Shown: piece by piece, positions 6,906 to 12,504 of the stretch
Layout of the letters: every line of letters begins with the position of its first letter
How positions within the stretch are numbered: the stretch's first letter is position 1
Assembly: GCA_030066455.1 (NCBI GenBank)
Contig: JASJBQ010000158.1
Location: forward strand, 1-12,504
Direction: 5' to 3'
Length of the DNA stretch: 12,504 bases
DNA from: Desulfobacterales bacterium
GTDB lineage: Bacteria; Desulfobacterota; Desulfobacteria; Desulfobacterales; UBA5852
Made by a program: the position numbers and the translations under genes
The notes under the pieces: model-generated
The model's input: only the letters and a program-made list of their open reading frames with translations
The model's database searches: none
Told to the model about the DNA's origin: nothing

Positions 6906-9343
6906 CGCGCCGCTGCTTCGTGCGGCACTATACGCGGGGCGGCGGCCAGCAGGCGGCCGGCCATGGCGCTGCCGCTCAGGAAGGCGCCCTCGATGCGCGA
7001 TCCGGCACACCAGTCACCGCAGATACCGATCCGGGCGATTTCATCCCAAAGACACCCCTCTTTAAGGGCCTTCTCGGCCACAGCCGCCGTCCATTTGCGG
7101 CGCGTCATGTGCCGCGGCGCCGATGCCGGCTGGCCCGTGAAACGGAAAAAATCGGCGATCATCGCCTGATCGGCCGCTTGCGCGTCCAGCGGTTCATCGT
7201 CCGCGGGCCAGCCGCGGGCGGCATGCAGCATCCAGACTTCCTCCTCGACCCGACCCGGCTTGCTGGCGTTGCGGGCGGCCCACGACAAGCACCCCGCGTT
7301 GAAAAAGATGCCGTCATAGGGCAGATCCAGTGAACGGTCGAAAACGGCCATGAGGGCACGGCAGGGCTGCATGCGCACGGGCCGCACCCTGGACGCGAGC
7401 GGAGACGACCCCGGCAGGAGCGCTTCCGCCTGCCGGGGCGGCAGCGCCAGGATAACCGCATCGTAGCGCTCGTGGGATTTGCTGCCTGCCAAGGCCATGC
7501 GCCCGCTGTCGCCTTCCGGCACCAGTCCTTCAATCGCGGTGTCGTAACGCACATCCAGCCCGCTTGCCAGGTGGTGCGCCAGCTGACGCATTTCCGGCAC
7601 GGCCACGTGGCGGACCAGATCGGTTTTAAGGGGGCGCAATTCTCCGGGGCGGTCCACAGCCGCCAGATCCGCGTTCCAGGGTGTTACGAGCCCCTGAGCC
7701 GTCCAGGCGGCCACGTGGCGCTGGAACCGCGGATCCCGGGCGGTGAAATACTGGGCCCCGTCATCCACAAGCGTTTCTTTCCAGCCAAGACCGCCCAGGC
7801 GGCCGCCGGGCGTCTTCTCTTTTTCAAAGACCGCCACCCGGTGGCCGTGATCGGCCAGGACGCCTGCAGCGCGCAGGCCGGCCATCCCGGCGCCGACGAC
7901 GGCGATATTCAGCACGGCGCCGCTGGCGGGGGGATCGACCTTTTGCCGGTAGCGCGCCAGATCGAGACGCCGGGCATGCCCTGCGAGCGGACGTGCCCGC
8001 AGTGCGCCGATGACGGGCTGCTCTGGATGAAACGGGCGGTCGAACAATCCCAGGCACCAGAGGATTCCCCCGTAGGAATTGGGGTCGCTGCCGTCCAGGG
8101 CGAAGCGGTGGTTGAGGTCGATCAGGCGCTCAAGCGCCTGGGCCGGCGAGGGCGTCCAGGCCAGCAGGGCTTTGCCCCAGGTCATGCGCAGGTTGTTGTG
8201 CAGCTCGCCGTGACGCAGGAGCGAGCGCTGGGCTGCGTCCCAGAGCGGCTCCCCCGTGCGGGCCCGTTCGAGCCGCTCCTGGTCGTAGAGGGCCGGGCGA
8301 GGGTCGTCCGCATGGCGGTCAAGGGTCTCCCGGGCCCAGTCCGGCAGGCAATCCAAGGTTTCCGGATCGGGGGTGTAAAAACAGAAATTGTGGGCCAGCT
8401 CGCGCCAGATCAGCAGTTCGTCCAAAAATTTGTCGGCGCCCTCCGACTTCAGGGCTGCCGCTTCGCGCGCGATCCTGAAGGGCGATACCATGCCGTAATG
8501 CAGGTAGGGCGACAGCCGGCTGACGCCCCGGGGCGGCTTGATGGCCGCATCGTTGCGCAAACGCGCGTAAGTGCCGATACCCTGGCGTTTGAAGGCCTCC
8601 CAGCGCGCGTAGCCGGCCCGGGAACCGCCCGGCGTGTGATGGATCGGCCCGATGCTGTGATCGATCGGGCAGCGGGCGCAAAGGGCGTCGATGTCGGCCG
8701 TCCGCAGGTCCACCCCCTCAAAGGGCAGGGGGCCGGCAAACATGGCCGCCGATGGCAACGGGCCTTCCCATGGCTGTGTCAGGCGCGCCTCGAACGCCTG
8801 CCGGGTGTGCTTGCGGAACTGAAAGGCGCGCTCGAAACGACGCTTGACGCTTGGCATGGGAACGACGCAGCTGCAGTCCAGGCTCCACAGCGGGGCCTCG
8901 ATCCGCGCGGCCAGGGCCTCGGTCCAGCGGGGGAAGGGGGGTGCCGGAAAGGTTTCGGTGACGACGATGGCGGCGTTGCGGGCCAGTGCGGTCAGCGGTC
9001 CCGGCCGCGCGAGGTCCTCGGCCAGATGAAAGCGGTAAGCGATGCCGCGGGCTTCGAGACCGATCTGGACATCGCGCGCCCCCTGCATGATGAAGACATG
9101 GTGGCGGTCGGCATTGTAGGGGTGATTGCCGCCCAGCCCCTGATAGACCAGAACGGGGCGCGCAATCAAATTGGCGATCGTAATGGCGGCGTCCAGGGCC
9201 GGGTTCTCGTGGTCGCGCATCGCGTGGTGCATCCAGTAGAGAACGTAAGGGCGCCGGCCGTCCACGGGCCGATCACGCCAGACGCTGACGCGTTCCTGAA
9301 GGTTCAGGGGCAGGTCACTCGGTCGCGGTGCTTGCGTTGGCAT
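6902..9343 (-). CDS. Class II CPD photolyase fused to renalase-like FAD oxidoreductase
   Basis: An 813-residue two-part flavoprotein. Residues ~30-465 resemble class II cyclobutane pyrimidine dimer photolyases, which use blue light and reduced FAD to repair UV-damaged DNA. Signs are YVLYWMHHAMRDHENPALD near the N-terminus, SRLSPYLHYGMVSP (~275-285), KFLDELLIWRELAHNFCFY, LRMTWGKALLAWTPSPAQAL, and DGSDPNSYGGILWCLGLFD (~415-435). Residues 478-813 form a separate FAD/NAD(P) Rossmann protein: NIAVVGAGMAGLRAAGVL (G484, G486, G489), KEKTPGGRLGGLG, and the C-terminal GICGDWCAGSRIEGAFLSG. This is a renalase/amine-oxidase-like pattern. I chose the ATG at 9343 because AGGAG lies about seven bases upstream and the frame before it is unlike the family. 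The two halves are usually separate proteins. The frame is continuous with no stop at the junction, so it is a real fusion unless a sequence error joined two genes. Confidence 0.88.
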   Translation of the reverse strand: MPTQAPRPSDLPLNLQERVSVWRDRPVDGRRPYVLYWMHHAMRDHENPALDAAITIANLIARPVLVYQGLGGNHPYNADRHHVFIMQGARDVQIGLEARGIAYRFHLAEDLARPGPLTALARNAAIVVTETFPAPPFPRWTEALAARIEAPLWSLDCSCVVPMPSVKRRFERAFQFRKHTRQAFEARLTQPWEGPLPSAAMFAGPLPFEGVDLRTADIDALCARCPIDHSIGPIHHTPGGSRAGYARWEAFKRQGIGTYARLRNDAAIKPPRGVSRLSPYLHYGMVSPFRIAREAAALKSEGADKFLDELLIWRELAHNFCFYTPDPETLDCLPDWARETLDRHADDPRPALYDQERLERARTGEPLWDAAQRSLLRHGELHNNLRMTWGKALLAWTPSPAQALERLIDLNHRFALDGSDPNSYGGILWCLGLFDRPFHPEQPVIGALRARPLAGHARRLDLARYRQKVDPPASGAVLNIAVVGAGMAGLRAAGVLADHGHRVAVFEKEKTPGGRLGGLGWKETLVDDGAQYFTARDPRFQRHVAAWTAQGLVTPWNADLAAVDRPGELRPLKTDLVRHVAVPEMRQLAHHLASGLDVRYDTAIEGLVPEGDSGRMALAGSKSHERYDAVILALPPRQAEALLPGSSPLASRVRPVRMQPCRALMAVFDRSLDLPYDGIFFNAGCLSWAARNASKPGRVEEEVWMLHAARGWPADDEPLDAQAADQAMIADFFRFTGQPASAPRHMTRRKWTAAVAEKALKEGCLWDEIARIGICGDWCAGSRIEGAFLSGSAMAGRLLAAAPRIVPHEAAAR

Positions 9344-9537
9344 GACGACTCTCCTGATTCGTGGAATAAAGACGTTTCGATACGAATCTCCCCGGCGCCG
9401 GAAGCAAATCGCCGCGACGGCGGGATGCCAATCGTTTGGCGATTGACAAGTCCGCATCCGGTCCCACTATGACACTTGCACCCGTTGATTCTTTAACATC
9501 AAACTAGAAAAAATGCTTATTCTCAAAGGTTTGTGTC
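9344..9537. promoter_or_regulatory. Divergent promoter region, photolyase fusion versus PilZ gene
   Basis: The 194-base gap serves both genes. On the plus strand TTGACA (9443-9448) is a perfect -35; the best -10 is TATGAC (9468-9473) with a long 19-base spacer, so the promoter is tentative. AAAGG at 9525-9529 is the PilZ ribosome site. On the minus strand AGGAG just ahead of 9343 serves the photolyase gene. An inverted repeat overlaps the -35 and is listed separately. No gene is seen here. Confidence 0.35.
9429..9445. promoter_or_regulatory. Operator-like inverted repeat CAATCG-N5-CGATTG
   Basis: A perfect 6-base inverted repeat with a 5-base spacer. Its right arm shares bases with the TTGACA -35 box of the PilZ-side promoter, and it lies about 85 bases upstream of the photolyase start. 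A bound dimeric regulator could therefore control both directions. The regulator is unknown. Confidence 0.35.
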
Positions 9538-9915
9538 ATGACGGTTACGGAACGCAGAAAACACCCGCGGGCGGAGGAAAAGGCCATCGTTGGCTTCGGC
9601 TTTTTGAATCAAACTCCGCGTTACCTCGGTTTTGTGGAGAATACCAGCGAATACGGCATCTATTTCATCTCCGAAAAGGCTCTGCCCGTCGGTACCTTCG
9701 TTACGATCCAGCCGTGGCGCTGCGGCACCCGGCCGCCGGAAACGAGTTCGGCCGGAAGTCTTCGGGAGGCCGATACCATCTGTGCGCGATCGCATAACGC
9801 CACCCATCGTCTCAATGCCATGGTGATCGGCAAGGTCGTTCACTGCCGGCGCATCGAAGACCGTGTGCCGCCGGCCTACGCCATCGGTGCCCATTATGAG
9901 GGCTCGGCAGTTTGA
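9538..9915 (+). CDS. PilZ-domain protein (putative c-di-GMP receptor)
   Basis: A 125-residue single-domain protein. The two parts of the PilZ c-di-GMP-binding signature are present: the N-terminal RxxxR (R7-K-H-P-R11, in ERRKHPR) and the NxSxxG turn (N35, S37, G40, in VENTSEYGIYF). The rest predicts a small beta-barrel, with an expanded loop of about 25 residues (CGTRPPETSSAGSLREAD) between strands. It probably acts as a cytosolic sensor that changes partner activity when c-di-GMP binds. The ATG at 9538 has AAAGG eight bases upstream. It stands alone as a monocistronic gene divergent from the photolyase fusion, and its partner cannot be read from context. Confidence 0.78.
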   Translation: MTVTERRKHPRAEEKAIVGFGFLNQTPRYLGFVENTSEYGIYFISEKALPVGTFVTIQPWRCGTRPPETSSAGSLREADTICARSHNATHRLNAMVIGKVVHCRRIEDRVPPAYAIGAHYEGSAV

Positions 9916-9935
9916 AGTCCGCCGATGGCTCTTCA

Positions 9936-9957
9936 GCCTGCGGCTATGGTTGCAGGC
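9936..9957 (+). terminator. Possible terminator hairpin after PilZ gene
   Basis: GCCTGC (9936-9941) and GCAGGC (9952-9957) form a perfect 6-base stem with a 10-base loop, 20 bases after the PilZ stop. A T-rich patch follows only at about 9970-9976, too far for a classical intrinsic terminator. The gap to the convergent NnrU gene (9916-10015) holds nothing else I can name. Confidence 0.35.
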
Positions 9958-10015
9958 GATCATGCGGACCTTTTCTTGATCGGCCGCCAATTCAATCCGC
10001 CCGACCGTTGCGGCA

Positions 10016-10579
10016 TCAGTTCGGATTGACGCCAACGCCAAACAGGAGCGGGTGCAGGCGGATGAGCACAAGGTAGGCAATCAGGCCGACCGCCACCAGA
10101 ATGCCGTCCCGCCACAAGGGATGGCGGACGGTGGACAGTGCGGCGCCGCGCCGGTTGGCTGAAACCATGTCATAGACGGTAAAAACGGCAAATGAACCGA
10201 AGAGCATGATGGAAGCCAGATCGCCGTTGGTCAGCAGGTGGGCCAGAGCCCACAGGGTTACGCCCCACAGGAACGGATGCCGCATGAAACGCTTCAGGTT
10301 GGAGGGCAGGTAGGCCGCGGGGAAGATGGTCACGGCCAGCCACATCAGCAACCAGCTCAGGTGGGCGGTCCAGGACGGCGGATCATAGACAATTATCCGC
10401 GGTGCCACGGACTTCCCGTATCCCGCCAGAACGAGCCCGGCGGCCGCCGTCAGACTGAATCCCAGTTTGTACAGATTCTCGCCCTTCCAGGCGGCCAGCC
10501 GCGTTCTCAGACTTTCGACCGTCGGTACAAGATGAACCCCGAAGAAGACAATCAAACCGGCAACGAGTAGCCACATCAT
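10016..10579 (-). CDS. NnrU family membrane protein
   Basis: A polytopic inner-membrane protein of about 187 residues with some five hydrophobic segments. The family core is visible: a first helix with WLLVAGLIVFFGVHLVPTVE, then RFMRHPFLWGVTLWALAHLL followed by TNGDLASIMLFG, and a later VRHPLWRDG. NnrU was first linked to expression of nitrite and nitric-oxide reduction. The plant and cyanobacterial zeta-carotene isomerase Z-ISO is a heme-binding relative, so a carotenoid or heme role is conceivable here. Start choice is uncertain. The first ATG is at 10591 but lacks a ribosome site, whereas GGGGAG (10584-10589) precedes the tandem ATGs at 10579 and 10576 and favours those. It lies immediately downstream of an alcohol dehydrogenase pseudogene on the same strand, so it may depend on that gene's promoter. 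Confidence 0.85.
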   Translation of the reverse strand: MMWLLVAGLIVFFGVHLVPTVESLRTRLAAWKGENLYKLGFSLTAAAGLVLAGYGKSVAPRIIVYDPPSWTAHLSWLLMWLAVTIFPAAYLPSNLKRFMRHPFLWGVTLWALAHLLTNGDLASIMLFGSFAVFTVYDMVSANRRGAALSTVRHPLWRDGILVAVGLIAYLVLIRLHPLLFGVGVNPN

Positions 10580-10594
10580 CCAGCTCCCCATCGA

Positions 10595-10925
10595 TTAGAA
10601 ATCATTTTCGAGAACAATGCGGTAGCGTGACCGGCCCGAGCGCAATCGTTCCATGGCCTCGTTGGCCTGGGACAGGGGGAAGATTTCGGTCAGCGGCGCG
10701 ATGGCCTGGTGTGCGGCGAAATCCAGCACAGTGCCAATGGTGGCCGGGCACAAAAGGATATTGGGTGATCTCCCAGTCGTTGTTGAGCATTATCAGGTCG
10801 CTGTGGCAGATGCCGCAGTGGCTCACGGCGATGTCGACCTCCCCGGGCCCGATAGCCCCGGGGTCGTATTCAAAGGGCTGCAGCGGCGTACCGGCGGATT
10901 CCGCCGCGTGAGCTTTGATGATCAT
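10595..10925 (-). pseudogene. Zinc alcohol dehydrogenase pseudogene with large internal deletion
   Basis: The first ~55 codons encode the N-terminus of a zinc-dependent medium-chain alcohol dehydrogenase (CAD/YahK-like): MIIKAHAAE..., the zinc-ligand motif HCGICHSD, and [12 protein letters not shown]. There the normal GHE motif breaks off. Shifted by one frame, the next ~48 codons encode the very end of the same family: [20 protein letters not shown], then [15 protein letters not shown] and [10 protein letters not shown] before TAA at 10595-10597. The whole middle, about 230 residues with the cofactor-binding fold, is missing. The start at 10925 still has a perfect GGAGG (10932-10936) six bases upstream, so a frameshifted ~107-residue product could be made but would be inactive. 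The clean loss suggests a recent deletion; assembly error is less likely because some 700 bases are gone. Confidence 0.9.
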
Positions 10926-11160
10926 GGGCAACCTCCAATGGTTGAGCGCAACACCAGGTGGCACGGCTTTTCCAACGATCGGAATTTAAGGGCCGATGGC
11001 ATGAATGCAAGCGATGCCGGCCAGCGTTCCGCCTTGACGCTTGAATCACCAGGGCCGATGCTTAATATTCCTCATCGCAATGCCGTCCTATACCGGACGA
11101 TGCCTGTGAACAACAACCGAAATCGGCCGTCAGCGGCCGAATACTATAGGAGAGTCCATC
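10926..11160. promoter_or_regulatory. Divergent intergenic region upstream of the 99-residue protein gene
   Basis: This 235-base gap separates the pseudogene and the acidic-protein gene. On the plus strand TTGAAT (11041-11046), a 16-base spacer and TAATAT (11063-11068) make a moderate sigma-70-like promoter. The resulting leader of about 85 bases would contain the hairpin listed next and the AGGAGAG ribosome site (11148-11154). No gene is visible. Confidence 0.3.
11123..11140 (+). promoter_or_regulatory. Leader hairpin TCGGCCG-N4-CGGCCGA
   Basis: A perfect 7-base GC-rich inverted repeat with a 4-base loop, ending seven bases before the AGGAG ribosome site of the downstream gene. It could be an operator on DNA, or an RNA stem that protects the 5' end of the message or tunes ribosome access. 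Confidence 0.4.
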
Positions 11161-11460
11161 ATGAATATCATTCACGAACAGTTCCGCAAAGACGCCCTGG
11201 AAGCCTGGGGGCACTACGTGACCGCCCTGGAAACATCGATTCGCGATCTTGAAGCCGACATTGAAGAGGCGGCCGACATGAGCGACCGCTGTACGGCCGA
11301 GTGGTGCGAGGCCACCGAGCATGTGATCGACGAAATCAACGATGCGCTGTTTACCATCAGTGAACCGCGCTGGTCCTCGGACGAGGATTCCAAACGGATC
11401 AAGGTGCTCAAACGCCGTGTGCGCGATTTGTACACCAAATACAAGGGCACGCAGCACTAA
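11161..11460 (+). CDS. Hypothetical acidic helical protein, 99 residues
   Basis: I do not recognise this family. The protein is predicted almost wholly alpha-helical. Its first 76 residues are strongly acidic (21 Asp/Glu against 5 Lys/Arg), while the last 23 are basic (9 Lys/Arg, 1 acidic), including KRIKVLKRRVRDLYTKYK. Two cysteines lie five residues apart (C44, C49) in DRCTAEWCE. There is no signal peptide or membrane segment, so it should be cytosolic; a helical bundle or coiled coil is likely. The ATG at 11161 has a strong AGGAGAG (11148-11154), and codon use resembles its neighbours, which argues that it is a real gene. It has its own candidate promoter and a hairpin in its leader, and a terminator-like stem follows it, so it looks monocistronic. 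Confidence 0.75.
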   Translation: MNIIHEQFRKDALEAWGHYVTALETSIRDLEADIEEAADMSDRCTAEWCEATEHVIDEINDALFTISEPRWSSDEDSKRIKVLKRRVRDLYTKYKGTQH

Positions 11461-11487
11461 TTATCGCTGAATCGCGGTGGACATGCC

Positions 11488-11515
11488 GGGGCCGGCATCG
11501 TCATCGACCGGCCCC
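11488..11515 (+). terminator. Strong GC hairpin after the 99-residue protein gene
   Basis: GGGGCCGG (11488-11495) and CCGGCCCC (11508-11515) form a perfect 8-base stem with a 12-base loop, 27 bases after the stop codon. No T run follows, so it is a hairpin-only terminator or mRNA 3' stabiliser. It separates this gene from the SRPBCC gene that starts 27 bases later. Confidence 0.55.
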
Positions 11516-11542
11516 TGAGCAAAGTGACCCGCCTTCGATACC

Positions 11543-11935
11543 ATGCCTCTAAAGCAATTCCGTCAAACCCTCGATGCGCCCGTTTCCGAAGTCTGGCGCC
11601 TGATCACCGATACCCATGCCTGGCCCCGCTGGGGGCCCACCGTCCGTGCCGTCGATTGCGCCGACCGTTATATCCGCGCAGGATCGACTGGCCGGGTGCT
11701 CACGCCAATCGGGCTTTGGCTGCCTTTCAGCGTGGAACGCTTCGAACCGCAACGCTACTGGGACTGGCGGGTCGGAGGCATAAGCGCAACAGACCATTCG
11801 GTGACACCCCTCGGTCCGGAGCGGTGCGAGCTGGCTTTCGGTGTGCCGGTGTGGGCAGCTGGTTACGGCTTCGTATGCCGGGCGGCGCTGAAACGCATCG
11901 AACGGCTGCTGGCGGGGGATCGGCAGGAGTCTTAG
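11543..11935 (+). CDS. SRPBCC family protein (START/Bet v1-like ligand-binding fold)
   Basis: A 130-residue protein with the pattern of the SRPBCC (polyketide cyclase/dehydrase, START-like) superfamily. It opens with FRQTLDAPVSEVWRLITDTH, then AWPRWGPTVRAVD, the typical first strand, helix and W-P-x-W segment. Middle strands (GRVLTPIGLWLPFSVERFEP and YWDWRVGG) follow, with a C-terminal helix (ALKRIERLLAG) expected to close over a hydrophobic pocket. Members bind or transform lipids, polyketides and other hydrophobic ligands; the ligand here cannot be inferred. The ATG at 11543 has no good ribosome site nearby, but it gives the expected N-terminus for the fold. It could be cotranscribed with the preceding gene if the hairpin between them is leaky. 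It is the last confident gene before the AT-rich right end. Confidence 0.8.
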   Translation: MPLKQFRQTLDAPVSEVWRLITDTHAWPRWGPTVRAVDCADRYIRAGSTGRVLTPIGLWLPFSVERFEPQRYWDWRVGGISATDHSVTPLGPERCELAFGVPVWAAGYGFVCRAALKRIERLLAGDRQES

Positions 11936-12222
11936 GCGTGGACGGCCCGATCGTCGTCATGGAAGACGGTTAGCCCTTAAATGATTTAGCTTAAAGTCGT
12001 TTGACCTGCTGCTTCATGTGTCGCTTCTTGTCGATCGATCACAGGGATTACACTAACTAGTATGAGCCTGTTGGATCCCGAAACCAAAATCCAATAATAA
12101 CACAACAAAATAAAAATCTCATCTACAGCCGGGCCAATCTTAACGATATTGGCGGCAACGGCAATTTATTACCTGCCGGTTTAATAGTATATATATCTGG
12201 AATAAATACAAATTTATTAATT

Positions 12223-12261
12223 AGCCAAACTTCCTGCGAAATTGGCAGGGAGATTTGGGCT
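12223..12261. repeat. 39-base imperfect hairpin in AT-rich region
   Basis: Fifteen base pairs can form. The inner arm CTTCCTGC (12230-12237) pairs with GCAGGGAG (12245-12252), one being a G-U pair, around a 7-base loop. The outer arm AGCCAAA (12223-12229) pairs with TTTGGgCT (12254-12261), with A12253 and one G bulged. It lies immediately ahead of a TTGACA box. It could be a terminator for leftward or rightward transcription, part of a small RNA, or a relic of a small mobile element. Confidence 0.45.
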
Positions 12262-12263
12262 GG

Positions 12264-12292
12264 TTGACAATCAGAATCAATGCGTCTAAAAC
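12264..12292 (+). promoter_or_regulatory. Sigma-70-like promoter
   Basis: TTGACA (12264-12269), a 17-base spacer and TAAAAC (12287-12292) give a perfect -35, ideal spacing and a four-of-six -10. Transcription would start near 12299 and run rightward through a leader of about 160 bases towards the window edge. Confidence 0.45.
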
Positions 12293-12400
12293 ACTTTGTG
12301 TTCAAATTTTAACAGTTCTAATTATCTTACGCCTGAAAAACGCCATTGAGTGCCCGAACGCAACAAGCGCGATCGGCGGGGTCATGTATGGACACGGAAG

Positions 12401-12422
12401 GGCTAATGGGACTCGATTAGCC
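12401..12422 (+). promoter_or_regulatory. Inverted repeat GGCTAAT-N8-ATTAGCC in possible leader
   Basis: A perfect 7-base inverted repeat with an 8-base loop, followed by AT-rich sequence. It lies about 100 bases after the candidate promoter and 36-44 bases before possible start codons. It could be an operator, an attenuator-type stem or part of a structured leader; nothing identifies a ligand or regulator. Confidence 0.4.
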
Positions 12423-12458
12423 GGTAATTTAAAAATTCAACCAACACGATCAATCGGG

Positions 12459-12504
12459 GTGAGCGAATGGGAATTCGAAAGCCAATTCATGAAAGGGTAC
12501 TCAA
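12459..12504 (+). CDS. Possible start of a gene running off the window
   Basis: Two frames are open to the right edge. GTG at 12459 would begin MSEWEFESQFMKGYS. ATG at 12467 would begin MGIRKPIHERVL and has GGGGTGAG (12456-12463) just upstream as a plausible ribosome site. With only 12-15 codons visible neither can be assigned a family, and only one at most can be real. A candidate promoter at 12264-12292 points this way. Confidence 0.25.
   Translation, partial: MSEWEFESQFMKGYS

Larger units (their letters stand above)
11936..12458. other. AT-rich non-coding stretch
   Basis: Base composition drops sharply here; 12061-12360 is about 38% GC by my count, against well over 60% in the genes to the left. 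I see no convincing gene. One plus-strand frame (12061-12267) is open for 68 codons but has no usual start codon. A 60-codon minus-strand frame (12123-12305) has no ribosome site or family resemblance. An 11-base palindrome, TAAATGATTTA, lies at 11978-11988. The hairpin, promoter and inverted repeat in this stretch are listed separately. Confidence 0.6.

Noticed and set aside
6906..7010. 35-residue N-terminal extension of the DUF2256-DUF3253 protein.
   Set aside because: It lies inside the photolyase fusion gene in another frame; the ATG at 6905 in an ATGA overlap starts exactly at the domain.
9344..9457. 38-residue N-terminal extension of the photolyase fusion.
   Set aside because: The upstream part does not resemble photolyases, and the ATG at 9343 has AGGAG at good spacing.
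7472..9472. Long 666-codon plus-strand open frame opposite the photolyase fusion gene.
   Set aside because: It lies antisense to a gene with clear photolyase and oxidoreductase motifs, shows no family resemblance itself, and long antisense frames are common in GC-rich DNA.
12123..12305. 60-codon minus-strand open frame in the AT-rich region.
   Set aside because: There is no ribosome site, no family resemblance, and it overlaps the long hairpin and the promoter on the other strand.
12340..12440. c-di-GMP (GEMM) or other known riboswitch in the leader before the right edge.
   Set aside because: I compared it by eye with the GEMM core and found only scattered similarity, with the conserved core not in order; no other known class fits.
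1..12504. CRISPR arrays, tRNA or rRNA genes, insertion sequences, prophage or toxin-antitoxin modules.
   Set aside because: No regularly spaced repeats, cloverleaf-like sequences, transposase or integrase motifs or paired small toxin genes were seen.

Overview
The window is about 12.5 kb of GC-rich bacterial DNA, clearly above 60% GC by eye except at the right end. It is densely coded with short gaps, frequent 4-base start/stop overlaps and clear Shine-Dalgarno sites. Family content (carotenoid/retinal genes, a class II photolyase, a PilZ protein, NnrU, a hemerythrin encapsulin) fits a Gram-negative, Pseudomonadota- or Desulfobacterota-like organism. The sequence alone does not settle the phylum. 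No rRNA, tRNA, CRISPR array, insertion sequence or integrase was seen.

Left block (3-4427, + strand): a translationally coupled operon. It holds the 3' end of phytoene synthase (crtB), lycopene beta-cyclase (crtY, TTG start), a Brp/Blh-type beta-carotene 15,15'-dioxygenase (blh) and a 623-residue FAD-dependent aromatic-hydroxylase-type monooxygenase. The first three form a phytoene-to-beta-carotene-to-retinal route; the desaturase and GGPP synthase would have to lie outside the window. The monooxygenase is locked to blh by an ATGA overlap, so it is a candidate carotenoid or retinoid tailoring enzyme. No rhodopsin gene is in the window.

Middle block, first part (4466-5841, - strand): a hemerythrin-like cargo protein ending in an encapsulin-targeting peptide, followed by a family 1 encapsulin shell gene. 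Together they make a protein nanocompartment that holds a di-iron, O2/peroxide-related cargo. A short palindromic hairpin separates the two genes.

Middle block, second part (6117-9343): a DUF2237 gene (+) converges with a two-gene minus-strand operon. That operon encodes an unusual fusion of class II CPD photolyase with a renalase-like FAD amine oxidoreductase, coupled to a small DUF2256-DUF3253 protein. A divergent control region with an inverted repeat separates the photolyase gene from a PilZ-domain gene (9538-9915, +).

Right block (10016-11935): an NnrU-family membrane protein gene (-), directly preceded by an alcohol dehydrogenase pseudogene that has lost its whole middle section. Then come an acidic 99-residue protein of unknown function and an SRPBCC-family protein, both on +. 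From about 11990 the base composition falls sharply (about 38% GC over 12061-12360 by my count). This stretch holds no convincing gene but has a long imperfect hairpin, a good sigma-70-like promoter and another inverted repeat ahead of a possible gene start at the window edge.

Taken together, the window looks like a photo-oxidative and oxygen-stress locus: carotenoid and retinal synthesis, light-driven DNA repair and an iron/oxygen nanocompartment.
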